DNA of 37,041 nucleotides from Fidelibacterota bacterium (lineage in GTDB: Bacteria; Fidelibacterota; Marinisomatia; Marinisomatales; JAADGP01), in the NCBI GenBank assembly GCA_027021785.1, contig JALUTR010000226.1, forward strand, positions 1 to 37,041, given 5' to 3'. The notes under the pieces are model-generated. The model searched no databases and had not been told where the DNA came from. It worked only from the letters and a program-made list of their open reading frames with translations. Positions 6,803 to 16,800 of the stretch are shown one piece after another (position 1 is the first letter of the stretch; each line of letters opens with the position of its first letter). The translations under genes and the position numbers were made by a program.

Positions 6803-7729
6803 GTGACTGAGTTGCTGACCGGTCTTTCCCAGGAAGTCGTCAGCGGGATTGCCCTGGGGTGCATTTACGCGTTGGTCGCTCTGGGGTTTACCCTGATCTA
6901 CCGCGCGACGGAGGTCGTGAATTTTGCCCAGGGTGAACTCATGATGGTGGGGGCATACGTTAATTTTTTCCTCGTGTCCCGGATCTCCGCCAACCTGGGG
7001 ATTACCGGCGCATGGATGTATTTTATCGCGTTCATGGGGGCGTTACTGTTCGCAATCATTTTCGGAATCATTCTGGACCTGGTCATAAATCGGCCCCTCC
7101 GGGACCAACCGGTTTTTTCCGTTATCATGGCTACCATCAGCATTTCGATTATTCTGCGCGCGTTGGTGGCAATGATTGCCGGTCCGTTTACCCATATTCA
7201 GTCTTCGCCTTTTGGCGACGGCGTCGTGTCCTTTAATAAAATAGCCATTTCGGTTCAGGATGTATTCATCATTTTTTGCGCGATCGTTTTGGTGATATTG
7301 TTTTACATTTTTTTCAGGAAATCGCGTTGGGGAGTGGCTATGCAGGCCACTTCCGCGGATCCCACGGCGGCGCAGCTTATGGGCATTCCGGTCAAAAAGG
7401 TGTACCGGCTGGTTTGGATTTTTGCCACCCTTGTTGCCACGGTGGGGGGGATATTGCTGGCGCCCAAAACCTTGCTGGATACGAATATCGGGTTCATAGG
7501 TTTGAAAGCATTCCCGGCAGCCGTCCTGGGAGGCTTCGGATCCGTCCCGGGCGCAATTTTCGGAGGTGTAATTTTGGGAATCATTGAGACAATCAGCGCG
7601 GGAACGTTGTCGTACCATTTCGCGTGGATCAAAGAAATCAATGATGTAATACCCTGGCTTGTGCTGATCGCGGTACTAATGGTGAAACCGGATGGAATTT
7701 TCGGCATCGCAAAAGTGAAGAAGGTTTAG
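6803..7729 (+). CDS. livH: Branched-chain-amino-acid-type ABC transporter permease LivH
   Basis: The 308-residue product starts at GTG 6803, with GGAGG eleven bases upstream. It has about eight membrane helices and the LivH landmarks. GIALGCIYALVALGFTLIYRATEVVNFAQGELMMVGAY lies near the N-terminus, the ABC-interaction loop is near RWGVAMQATSADPTAAQLMGIPV (about 175-195), and AVLGGFGSVPGAIFGGVILGIIE is near residue 235. It forms the inner-membrane channel with LivM. It is the first gene of a six-gene run (permease, permease, binding protein, two ATPases, acyl-CoA synthetase). The family name reflects branched-chain amino acids, but many relatives carry other carboxylates or amides, and the neighbours point that way here. 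Confidence 0.92.
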   Translation: MTELLTGLSQEVVSGIALGCIYALVALGFTLIYRATEVVNFAQGELMMVGAYVNFFLVSRISANLGITGAWMYFIAFMGALLFAIIFGIILDLVINRPLRDQPVFSVIMATISISIILRALVAMIAGPFTHIQSSPFGDGVVSFNKIAISVQDVFIIFCAIVLVILFYIFFRKSRWGVAMQATSADPTAAQLMGIPVKKVYRLVWIFATLVATVGGILLAPKTLLDTNIGFIGLKAFPAAVLGGFGSVPGAIFGGVILGIIETISAGTLSYHFAWIKEINDVIPWLVLIAVLMVKPDGIFGIAKVKKV

Positions 7730-7761
7730 CATCCCAACGGCGACAGGAAACACGTAAAGCA

Positions 7762-8793
7762 ATGAAAGGCCGATATGAAGATGAAAAATTATTTTGGATT
7801 CCGGTTCTAATCGCGGCGGTGTTTCTGCTCCCTTTCTTACTGAAAGGGATGACGAACAGTTATCGGTATTACCTTTATGTTTTGAATATCGCCGGCATAT
7901 ATATGATTTTAACCGTCGGTTTGGATCTGTTAAGCGGTTATACCGGGTTGATTTCCCTGGGACATGCCGCCTTTTTCGCAATCGGGGCCTATTTATCGGC
8001 GATTTTGGTCGACCAGGGCGGACTTCCCTTTGAACTGTCTTTGATCATCGCTCCTCTGTTGACAGGACTTTTCGGCTTAGTCATCGGTTTTCCGGCGTTA
8101 AGACTCGAGGGAATGTACCTGGGACTGGCCACTATGGGGTTTGGTTTTATCGTTAAACGTATGATTATCGCCTTGCGTCAATGGACCCAGGGCTCCAATG
8201 GTTTACAGGTGTCTTCTCCACATATTTTCGGGTTCACGTTCCGGAACGATTGGGATAATTATTTTCTTATATACACCGGTGTTGTTCTGACGGTTGTAAT
8301 AGCACGGAGAATGGTCAGGTCCAAACTGGGACGGGCGTTTATGGCCATTCGGGATTCCGAACGGGCGGCGGAAGCGGTAGGCATCCGGTTGGCGAAATAC
8401 AAAATGATTTCCTTTTTTATTTCCGGCGTATTCGCCGGATTCGCGGGAGTCCTCTTTGCCCATACGTCGCATTTTATAAGTACCGACCATTTTGATATCT
8501 TATTGTCCGTCTATTTCATTATTATGATTCTTGTGGGTGGTGTCGGTTCAATCTACGGGGCCGTTTTGGGAGCGTTGTTCATCGTATTGCTGGACAATCT
8601 TGCGATCCCGCTTTTTAAGGATTGGTTACAAACATTCATCACGGTTGAAGCCGGGGATATTCAATCCCTCATTTTTGGTCTTATTATGTTCCTTTTCATT
8701 ATATTCCAACCTACCGGTTTGTACGGATTATGGCTGAAGGTACGTATCTACTGGAAATTATTCCCCTTTAATCCCAGAAAAAGATTTAGCTGA
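7762..8793 (+). CDS. livM: Branched-chain-amino-acid-type ABC transporter permease LivM
   Basis: The 343-residue product has about ten membrane helices. LivM landmarks are GLDLLSGYTGLISLGHAAFFAIGAYLSAIL (about 53-82), GFPALRLEGMYLGLATMGFGFIVK (about 109-133), the coupling loop GRAFMAIRDSERAAEAVGI (about 191-210) and LVGGVGSIYGAVLGALFIVLL near 258-278. It pairs with LivH 32 bases upstream. An AGGAAA ribosome-binding site lies before the ATG. The C-terminal tail after LFIIFQPTGLYGLW is short and basic, as expected on the cytoplasmic side. Confidence 0.92.
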   Translation: MKGRYEDEKLFWIPVLIAAVFLLPFLLKGMTNSYRYYLYVLNIAGIYMILTVGLDLLSGYTGLISLGHAAFFAIGAYLSAILVDQGGLPFELSLIIAPLLTGLFGLVIGFPALRLEGMYLGLATMGFGFIVKRMIIALRQWTQGSNGLQVSSPHIFGFTFRNDWDNYFLIYTGVVLTVVIARRMVRSKLGRAFMAIRDSERAAEAVGIRLAKYKMISFFISGVFAGFAGVLFAHTSHFISTDHFDILLSVYFIIMILVGGVGSIYGAVLGALFIVLLDNLAIPLFKDWLQTFITVEAGDIQSLIFGLIMFLFIIFQPTGLYGLWLKVRIYWKLFPFNPRKRFS

Positions 8794-8829
8794 ACCGCAA
8801 TTACCATTACAAATAATAAGGAGACAATT

Positions 8830-9990
8830 ATGAAGTTGAAAATGAGTTTGGTAGGAATTACCATTACTCTGCTTTTAGTTGGATGCGCTAAAAAGGAACT
8901 GACGCCCGGTGTAACCGATACTGAAATCCTGATTGGCAACATTCAGGATTTAAGCGGTCCCATGAAGGAATTGGGTTATCTTTTGCCGGCCGGCGCGAAT
9001 TTGTATTTCCAGTACATCAACGACCAGGGCGGTATCTACGGCCGTAAGATTCGAATGCTTGTGGAAGACCATCAATACAACCCGCAAAAAGCGGTGGCCG
9101 CGGCCAAGAAACTGATTGAGAAAGATCAGGTGTTCTGCCTGTATCAGGTTATCGGGACTTCTACCAGTGAAGCCATCATACCGATCCTCGAGGAGTATAA
9201 AATCCCTTTAGTGGCGCCGGCGACGCAATCGGGAACAATGTCCAGGCCGTTACGGCGGTATATCTTCCAAACCGATACCGGGTACGACAAACAGATGAAT
9301 GTCCTGATCGATTACATCCTGAGACAGGACAAAAACGCCAGGATCGGCCTGATTTACCAGGATGACAATTACGGCGCAAATGCTTTGAAAGGGGCTGCCG
9401 AAGCGGAGGCGCGCCACAAAATTACCCTCCAGAAAGAATCCTATCAGCGCGGCGCCTCGGACTTTTCCGGACAGGTCGGCAATTTGATGAAGGGCGGCGC
9501 CACCCACGTAATTATCGCCGGCATTGTGAGGGAACCGATCATCATTATGAAAACCGCCGCCGCAATGGGTTACAGACCACAATTTTTAGGACTTAGTCCC
9601 ACGATGGACCACCGGGTAGCCATAGCCGCCGGTCCGGCCGGCGAAGGGTACATCGCGGCGAACTTTGCCCCCCTGTGGAATTCCGACGCTCCGGGACCGG
9701 TATTGTACCGCAAACTTCACGACAAGTATGCGGATCCCAAAACCCTCCCACTGGGGATGTATAGCTATTATGGATTTGCCACCGCAACGGTACTGGTGGA
9801 AGCGTTGAAAAACGCCGGAAAGGACCTGACACGCGCGAGTTTTTTGCAGGCGTTGAATTCGCTTGATTACAAAGGTGGCAGTTTCCCCGATTTTAAGTGG
9901 ACGCGTACCAATCATGGCAGTTCCGGGAAAGTGGTATTAGTCCAGGTGAAGAATGGGAAACAGGTGGAAATTTCCGATTGGCTTGACTAA
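8830..9990 (+). CDS. livK: Periplasmic substrate-binding lipoprotein of the Liv-type ABC transporter
   Basis: The 386-residue product has a good AAGGAG site. The signal peptide ends in a lipobox L-V-G-C19, so the mature protein is a lipoprotein anchored by Cys19. The mature part is a periplasmic-binding-protein type 1 fold: TDTEILIGNIQDLSGPMKELGY at the start, GGIYGRKIRMLVEDHQYNPQKA around 58-80, and a second lobe from about 145. These match the ABC-type branched-chain amino acid binding family (LivJ/LivK and amide- or carboxylate-binding relatives). It delivers ligand to LivHM. The ligand is not deducible; a carboxylic acid is suggested by the acyl-CoA synthetase at the end of the run. A 204-base gap with no recognised feature follows. 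Confidence 0.9.
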   Translation: MKLKMSLVGITITLLLVGCAKKELTPGVTDTEILIGNIQDLSGPMKELGYLLPAGANLYFQYINDQGGIYGRKIRMLVEDHQYNPQKAVAAAKKLIEKDQVFCLYQVIGTSTSEAIIPILEEYKIPLVAPATQSGTMSRPLRRYIFQTDTGYDKQMNVLIDYILRQDKNARIGLIYQDDNYGANALKGAAEAEARHKITLQKESYQRGASDFSGQVGNLMKGGATHVIIAGIVREPIIIMKTAAAMGYRPQFLGLSPTMDHRVAIAAGPAGEGYIAANFAPLWNSDAPGPVLYRKLHDKYADPKTLPLGMYSYYGFATATVLVEALKNAGKDLTRASFLQALNSLDYKGGSFPDFKWTRTNHGSSGKVVLVQVKNGKQVEISDWLD

Positions 9991-10194
9991 CCGGGAATTA
10001 TTGTAAAGGAATATCCGGGTGTTTATGGCAGCGCAAAAAAGAGCGGGGTTGCTTGAAAATGAGTTGCTTCCGGTCTTACCCCTTATGAAAAAGAGCCCCT
10101 GCCCGTTTCGCGCATGATCTTTTTGTCCCTCAAACACCTGAACGTCCCTGTCTTTCGATCCGTAAATGTTCGGACGGTTACAATATAAGTCGTC

Positions 10195-10956
10195 ATGCCT
10201 GACTTACTGATTGACAACCTGCACATTCATTTTGACGGTGTCATCGCGTTGGATGATGTTTCGTTAACGGTAAAGAGTGGGGAGATTTTTTCGTTAATCG
10301 GCCCGAACGGATCCGGGAAATCAACATTGTTTAACTGCATTAATGGTTTCAATCGCCCCCGGAAGGGGGCGATCCGTTTCGGAGGGATCAATCTGCTGCG
10401 AAAAAAGACGCATGAGATCCCTCTCCTGGGAATTGCCCGAACGTTCCAGAATCTCCAAAACGTTCCCTACATGACGGTACTCGATAATGTCCTGTTGGGA
10501 GCGCATTTGAGAATCAGCAAGCGCGACACGGTCAAACGCTGGCTGTCGCGGAAACAACGGGTGGCGGAGGAGGCGCTGGCCCTGGAAATCATGGATCTTC
10601 TGGGTATCGCCAATTTTGAACGGAAATATTTGTTGGGTCAGCCTTTCGGTATCCGGAAACTGGTGGAAATCGCCCGCGCGCTGGTTTCACGGCCAAAATT
10701 GATTTTACTGGATGAACCGGCGGCGGGAATGAACGATCAGGAAACGATCGAAATCGCGAAAATTATCACGGAGATTCGAAATGAACTCGGGATCACCGTC
10801 CTGGTGGTGGAACATGATATGCGCCTGGTCATGAGAATTTCGGATCGCATTTGCGTATTGGATTCGGGAAAGGTAATCACCATCGGTAAGCCGGACGAAG
10901 TGAAACAGCATCCGGAGGTTGTCAAAGTATTCTTAGGGGAGGGAACCGATGCTTAA
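10195..10956 (+). CDS. livG: Liv-type ABC transporter ATPase LivG
   Basis: The 253-residue product is the usual LivG length. Walker A is G36-PNGSGKST44, Walker B is LILLD173-E174-P, and the switch histidine is in VVEHDM. The signature motif is divergent, reading GQPFGIRKLVEIARAL instead of LSGGQ. This kind of change is common in LivG, which usually has a YGQQRRLE-like form. The Q-loop region (GIARTFQNLQNVPYMTVLDNVLLGAH) and the insertion that follows are typical of LivG. No ribosome-binding site is obvious before the ATG, and 204 bases separate it from the binding protein. It overlaps livF by eight bases. Confidence 0.92.
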   Translation: MPDLLIDNLHIHFDGVIALDDVSLTVKSGEIFSLIGPNGSGKSTLFNCINGFNRPRKGAIRFGGINLLRKKTHEIPLLGIARTFQNLQNVPYMTVLDNVLLGAHLRISKRDTVKRWLSRKQRVAEEALALEIMDLLGIANFERKYLLGQPFGIRKLVEIARALVSRPKLILLDEPAAGMNDQETIEIAKIITEIRNELGITVLVVEHDMRLVMRISDRICVLDSGKVITIGKPDEVKQHPEVVKVFLGEGTDA

Positions 10957-11689
10957 ACTGGTGGGAGTGGAAACCTTTTACGGCAAGGTGAAAGCCCTCC
11001 ATGGTGTTTCCCTCGAAGTCCAAAAAGGACAATTGGTTTGTATCCTGGGTGCCAACGGGGCCGGGAAAACGACCATCCTGAAAACGATCAGCGGACTGGT
11101 TTCACCCGAAATGGGAACCGTCCGTTTTGAAGGCCGGCGGATCGATCAAATGGATCCCGAGGAAATCGTGGCCCTGGGAATATCCCATGTGCCCGAAGGA
11201 AGGCGCATTTTCCCCGAACTGACCGTCTATGAAAACCTGTTAATGGGTGGTTTTTTAATTGAATCCGGGGATTTGCTTAGGGAACGGTTGGAAGCGACCT
11301 ATGACCATTTCCCCCTCCTAAAGAAACGCCGACATCAGTTGGCCGGCACGTTAAGTGGCGGTGAACAACAGATGCTGGCCATTTCGCGTGCACTGATGCT
11401 GAAGCCCAAACTGTTATTGATGGATGAACCTTCCCTGGGACTGTCGCCGTTGTTGGTCCGGAATATTTTTCGAACGATACGCCGGCTTCATGAATCGGGA
11501 GTAACCATCCTGCTGGTTGAACAGAACGTAAACCTGGCTTTGCAGATCGCTGATTACGGATATGTCTTATCGAACGGAAAAATTTTTATTAGCGGAACCT
11601 ATGAAGAACTTATTGAAGAAGAAAAAGTGCGTGAATATTATCTGGGAGAAGGAAAATACATACGACGGTCCCGGCTTTGGAGTGGTTAG
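10949..11689 (+). CDS. livF: Liv-type ABC transporter ATPase LivF
   Basis: The 246-residue product has Walker A at G34-ANGAGKTT42, signature LSGGEQQ at 135-141, and Walker B LLLMD159-E160-P. The switch residue is Gln rather than His (LVEQN), which is characteristic of LivF. The FYGKVKALHGVSLEV opening and the HVPEGRRIFPELTVYENLLMGG segment also identify the subunit. It pairs with LivG to power transport through LivHM. The C-terminal residues (KYIRRSRLWSG) extend a little past the family norm, and the last codons overlap the start of the acyl-CoA synthetase, so the two are translationally coupled. Confidence 0.93.
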   Translation: MLKLVGVETFYGKVKALHGVSLEVQKGQLVCILGANGAGKTTILKTISGLVSPEMGTVRFEGRRIDQMDPEEIVALGISHVPEGRRIFPELTVYENLLMGGFLIESGDLLRERLEATYDHFPLLKKRRHQLAGTLSGGEQQMLAISRALMLKPKLLLMDEPSLGLSPLLVRNIFRTIRRLHESGVTILLVEQNVNLALQIADYGYVLSNGKIFISGTYEELIEEEKVREYYLGEGKYIRRSRLWSG

Positions 11690-13557
11690 TGGGAATTGCC
11701 CGAATTGCGTTAACCTGTCGTTGGTTGGAAGCCATGTCGTTACCCGATTTTAGTCGTCAAAATACCGTGCCCAGATTATTCTGGCATCAGGTGGAGCGTT
11801 ACCGTAATCGGGTCGCGATCTGGCGAAAATACCGTGGTATGTGGGAATCCCTGACCTGGGGAGACTATGGGGAATGGGTTAAAGATGTCGCCAACGGGCT
11901 GCTTTTATCAGGATTGAAACCGGGGGAACGGGTGTCGATTCTGGCCCAAACCCGCTGGGAATGGGTCGTTTGTGACATGGCAATCATCAGCATCGGTTGC
12001 GTCACCGTCCCGATATATCATTCCAATACTGTTGAACAGACCCGTTATATCGTTGAACACAGCAAGAGCAGCCTGGTTTTTGTTGAAGATCAGGAACAGT
12101 TGGATAAATTGATGGAAATAATGGAGCGTTCGACCTGTGTGAAGTCGGTGGTGGTTATGGATGGATATCAACCGGAGGATCTCCCCGGGGTACGGAGCTG
12201 GGATTCCTTACGACGGGCGGGTCGCGAATTTGAACTCGCGTATCCGGGCGTGCTTCGTGATCGTTATCTGAAGGTACAACCTGATGACATCATTAGTTTC
12301 ATTTACACGTCAGGAACCACCGGACCTCCCAAGGCGGCGATGATTAACAGCCGGAATGTGATTGCCATAATTAAATATTTGCCGGGTCTTTTGAAGATTG
12401 GACAGGCGGATTCCACGATTGCCTATTTACCGTTGGCGCACATCGCGGAACGCGTGGTAGGGCATTTCCTGAAATTGGCCGCCGGCAATCAAACCATATT
12501 CGCCGAAAGCATTGAGGACCTGCCTCACAATCTTCGGCAAACAGGGCCCACCATTATGTTCGGTACGCCGCGGATATTCGAAAAATTTTACGCCCGGATC
12601 GCGACCGGAATCAACGACGCCACCGCTTTTCAACGAATAATTTACAACTGGGCAATCGGAGTAGGCAAAACCGTCAGCGCTAAGCGCATCAAGGGGAAGA
12701 AACTGTCCTGGCCGTTAATAGTGAAAAAATCCCTGGCTCATTTCCTGATATTCCGGAAAATCCAGGCGTTTTTTGGCGGGAAAATCCGCTTCTTAATATC
12801 GGGCGGAGCCCCGATTTCTCCGGAGATAATTCGTTATTTTCACTGGGTCGGGCTTGATATTTATGAAGTGTACGGTATGACCGAAACCACGGGATTGATA
12901 GCGATGAATTTCCCGGGAGCCTGTAAAATCGGGTCCGTTGGAACCGTTTTTCCGGGAACCGAAGTGAAAATCGGAAGTGACGGCGAGATTTGTGCCCGTG
13001 GTCAACAAATGAGTCCGGGCTATTATCGCAATAATGAAGCCACGGCGGAATTGTTGGAACCGGACAGTAATAATGGGTATTGGCTTCACACCGGCGATAT
13101 CGGATTCATGGACGACGAGGGTTACCTGCATATCACCGATCGAAAAAAGGATATTATTATTACCGCCGGGGGCAAAAACGTGGCTCCCCAAAACATCGAG
13201 AATTTACTGAAAACCAGTCCCTATATCAGTCAGGCCATGGTATACGGCGATAAAAAACCTTACCTGATTGCTTTAATTACTCTGGATGAGGATGAGATTG
13301 CCAAGTTCGCCAGAGACCGGGAAATCCTTTACCAGGATTTGACGGACTTGTCCGGGAAACCGGAAGTGAAGGATTTGATCCACCGGACGGTTCATGAAAA
13401 AAATCGACAATTGGCATCGTATGAGACGATTAAAAAGTTTGCGATCCTGGAAGAAGACTTTGACCAGGATAAGGATGAAGTCACACCGACCTTGAAAGTT
13501 AAGCGCAAAGTCGTGATCAGTCGTTACCGGGAGTTATTGGAAGGTATGTACTCCTGA
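11689..13557 (+). CDS. fadD: Long-chain-type acyl-CoA synthetase (AMP-forming)
   Basis: The product has about 622 residues. The chosen start is GTG 11689, which overlaps the livF stop as TAGTG and has GGAG six bases upstream. A TTG at 11677 and an ATG at 11734 (MSLPD) are alternatives, and homology probably begins near the latter. AMP-binding motifs are YTSGTTGPPKAA (about 206-217), YGMTETTG (about 393-400) and HTGDIGFMDDEGYLHITDRKKDIIITAGG with the catalytic-loop region NVAPQNIE. The overall form resembles FadD15/long-chain acyl-CoA synthetases. It converts a free acid, ATP and CoA into acyl-CoA, AMP and pyrophosphate in the cytoplasm. Placement at the end of a Liv-type importer operon suggests that the imported compound is its substrate. 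Confidence 0.88.
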   Translation: MGIARIALTCRWLEAMSLPDFSRQNTVPRLFWHQVERYRNRVAIWRKYRGMWESLTWGDYGEWVKDVANGLLLSGLKPGERVSILAQTRWEWVVCDMAIISIGCVTVPIYHSNTVEQTRYIVEHSKSSLVFVEDQEQLDKLMEIMERSTCVKSVVVMDGYQPEDLPGVRSWDSLRRAGREFELAYPGVLRDRYLKVQPDDIISFIYTSGTTGPPKAAMINSRNVIAIIKYLPGLLKIGQADSTIAYLPLAHIAERVVGHFLKLAAGNQTIFAESIEDLPHNLRQTGPTIMFGTPRIFEKFYARIATGINDATAFQRIIYNWAIGVGKTVSAKRIKGKKLSWPLIVKKSLAHFLIFRKIQAFFGGKIRFLISGGAPISPEIIRYFHWVGLDIYEVYGMTETTGLIAMNFPGACKIGSVGTVFPGTEVKIGSDGEICARGQQMSPGYYRNNEATAELLEPDSNNGYWLHTGDIGFMDDEGYLHITDRKKDIIITAGGKNVAPQNIENLLKTSPYISQAMVYGDKKPYLIALITLDEDEIAKFARDREILYQDLTDLSGKPEVKDLIHRTVHEKNRQLASYETIKKFAILEEDFDQDKDEVTPTLKVKRKVVISRYRELLEGMYS

Positions 13558-13559
13558 TC

Positions 13560-13636
13560 GTTCATGGTCTCCCCATCATGAACCAAAGGACGGTTACCAA
13601 CGGTTCTGACAACCCGTTTGGTGTGGATAAAATATG
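13560..13636 (+). repeat. Intergenic repeat, copy B
   Basis: It begins three bases after the acyl-CoA synthetase stop and aligns to 6534-6610. The hairpin at its start is weaker than in copy A, with a 7-bp stem (GTTCATG/CATGAAC) around a 10-base loop. It sits at the same relative place, downstream of a plus-strand transcription unit. Confidence 0.6.
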
Positions 13637-13718
13637 GTACCTCCTGTAGGGATTAAGATTGCATTATTGTATTTGGAGACATGGGGTACATAAGTTTTTA
13701 CAAGAGTTTGTTTACTTA

Positions 13719-13747
13719 TTGACAGCCGGGACCATATTATTTATTAT
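13719..13747 (+). promoter_or_regulatory. Sigma70-like promoter upstream of the large surface protein
   Basis: A perfect -35 (TTGACA, 13719-13724) is followed after exactly 17 bases by TATTAT (13742-13747), a good -10. It lies 129 bases upstream of the ATG at 13877, leaving a leader of about 120 bases. No other candidate in this gap is as good. Experimental start-site data are not available. Confidence 0.6.
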
Positions 13748-13876
13748 CGGATGAAAATACGTGAATAAATGAAGAAGATTCGAGCGTGATTCTTATCACA
13801 ATAAAATGAAACGTGAAGGATTAACTTCCAGCGAATTCTTTAATGATTTACTTAACAACAAACAGGAGGAATTAAC

Positions 13877-16800
13877 ATGGTTTACCCTAAAATGTTAAAA
13901 TCTCGGATAAACCGCTTGATTCCCTTATTCGCTTCAGCGCTGCTGATTATGTCTTTTACATTCGGAGCCGAAGTGGATAAGAAATTAAGTATAAAAGGGA
14001 ATGCTGAAATATCCAAATCAACGGACACTCCCCAATCTGAAGTTAGTGCATCGAATATCGATCAGATTCGAGAGATTCGGCAAAAGCGCAGTCGGATAAA
14101 AGCGAAACGATTGATTTTGGAGAAACAGAATAAATATCAGAAGGCGATTTCAGCCCGGAAACGAGATTCCGCGAAAATGATTAACAGAGCGGTGACAAAG
14201 AAAAAATTACCCAGGATAGATAATCCGTTTCGGGTATTAAAAAATTCCGGGCCGGGAAACTTCATGCCCAAAAGATCAAAGGGAATGAATCAGTATAACA
14301 CCAACGGAACGGTGGGGATAATTGATGTTCAGGTAAATAGTCTTGATGCCGACACAATTGCACAAAAGGACGATTTTGTTTTGACCGTGTATTTTTCCAG
14401 CGGTGAAACAGAAGCAGATGTATATACCTGGATCGATATGGATGCCGATGGTTTGCTGGATGAATCGATTGATATCGAATTTAAAAATGGAAACCATATT
14501 GTGGATAACAGTGTGGAAGATGAGGATTCCACGAGTGGGGTTTATAAAAAAACGTTCCACGGAGATATGGATGGACCTGCCGAGGTAAGCTACCTGGGTG
14601 TCCTTTTCCAGGCGATAGATGGTGGTGGTATCGATGCCGCCTTTCTGTATATTGAACCGTCCTACACACCATATTCTGTTTCCGGCACTGTTTACCCGCC
14701 TATACCCAACATCATTATTGCTGCCTTCCCGATGGGAAATGAATCGGACAATGCGCATAATGGCTCGGAACTCTGGTTCACAGTTACCGATACGAATGGG
14801 TTCTACCAGAATTTCCTGCCCGACTCCGGTTACTGGGGTGTTTCCGCCTTTGATTTCCTGGATGTAACCGGTGGAATGATTCCTGACACCATATACTTCG
14901 ATGTGTATGTTGATGGAGATTTGCTGGGTTATGATTTTTTCTTCACACCACCCACCGCGGTCATAGAGGGATATGTTACGGATGAATTGGGTTTCCCTAT
15001 CGATAGTATATATGTGTGGGCCAATCGTGATTACCTGCCGGGTGTTCAGGGCGAAACCGATATCACCGGGTATTATTCCATTGGTGTGACAGAAGGTAAC
15101 TATTGGGTTGGAGTGGAGCCACAGGACCTCATACCGGATTTCCTTGTTCCGATGGATACGCTGGTGTATGTAGCCGATTATGACACCGCCGATGTGCATT
15201 TTACCGCCTATTCCACAGATAGTAGAATCTCCGGTACTGTCTTTCTGGACGGTTATCCTTATGGTGGACTCAATGTCGGAGCATGGAGTGTGTTAGGCTG
15301 GACAGATAATATAACAGCGTCCGATGGGACATATATCCTGGATGTGTCCAGTGATGCCGATGGTTATGGCGGCTATGATCTGGATATATGGGACGAATTG
15401 CCTCCCGGCGTGATCGTAACGAATAGTCCCTCGGGAATCCTGTCCGGGACTTCCGGTGTTGATATTTATCTTTCGTCGGTGGCGGGCGGTATTGATGGAT
15501 TTATCTACGACGCTGTCACCATGAATCCGATAAAAGATGCCTGGGTTTATGCTGACGACGGTATGGGAGGATATGGAACCGCAACAGGAAATAATGGATA
15601 TTATTATCTTCCTCTACCGGCAGGCAATTACGATATATATGTCGGCGCGGATGATTATTACGTGCAGGATGTATCCAACGTAATTATCCAGGATTATGTG
15701 CTGAATATGGATTTTAATTTAGTTCCTATTATATACGATGGAGCGTTGGAAGGATATGTCTATGATGAATACGGATATGCTATAGAAGGCGCTGAAGTGA
15801 TGGTTGGAAACAATAATTACATGGATTGGACCTACACCGACAGCACCGGATATTACTATTTCGATTTACCCAACGGTATCTATGACGCTCTGGCCCGTAT
15901 GGATGGTTACAGTAACGATTGGGTCGAGGGGATCGTAATCGCCGATAGCACAGTATACTACGATTTTTATCTTGAGGAAATCGTGATTAATTCCGTCATT
16001 GAAGGTGTTGTAACGGATGGCGAGACCGGTGACCCGATTATCGGCGCGGATGTGTATGTGTGGAGTCCGTTGTTCGAGATCGGTGCGATCACGGGAAGCG
16101 GCGGATATTTCTCCGTGGACGTTCCCAGTGACACTTTCCTGGTTAATGCCGGAGCGCCGGGTTATTATTATTCCCAACCGCAAATGGTAATCGTTGCCGA
16201 ATTCGATACGGTATCCATAGCGATTGATCTCCTCCCACAAATGGTGCAACCGCCCCTTATCGAATACATTGGTGACGTTCCTTTTGACCAGGGACGCCAG
16301 GTTCGTATTATCTGGTCTCCGGGTGCACCCCCTGAAGATAGTGGCGGGTGGACGAAGTTCAGTATCTGGAGATTGGTGCAATATGATGTGTATCCTATCT
16401 GGGATTTTGTGGCTGTGGTTCCATTCCATGGGATGGATGTCTATTCCTATGTCGCTCCAACCCTTGTGGATTCCAATGCGTACACAGGGCCTGCGGAAAT
16501 GTATTGGTCTACCTTCATGGTAACAGCCCATACAATGGATCCCTGGGAGTTCTATGATTCCGCACCGATGGATGGGTATTCTATCGATAACCTGTCCCCC
16601 CACGCACCGGGCGGGTTAGTGGCTTCGACTACCGGTGGTAGCAATGGTGTGGAGCTGAATTGGCTTCCCGTCCCGGACGAGGACTTCGATTATTACTCCA
16701 TTTACCGTGGGACTTCCTCCGGATTTGTTCCAGCCAAACCAATCGCGAATACAATTGATACAACCTTTGTTGATGCCAATGTATCGCCGGGGGTTACCTA

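Noticed and set aside
7043-7618. 191-codon minus-strand frame opposite livH
   Set aside because: Antisense shadow of a well-identified permease; low-complexity product rich in Arg, Asn and Gln.
10949-11689. Loss of the switch histidine in LivF as a sign of a defective ATPase
   Set aside because: Gln at this position (VEQN) is normal for the LivF subfamily.
13806-13898. Short frame (MKREGLTSSEFFND...) in the leader of the large surface protein
   Set aside because: No ribosome-binding site, and it overlaps the start of the real gene in another frame. The promoter and leader explain the region.
14276-15199. 307-codon open frame on the minus strand inside the large surface-protein gene
   Set aside because: It is antisense to a gene with clear signal, repeats and sorting tail. 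Its length results from the base composition of the repeats, and its sequence matches no domain pattern.
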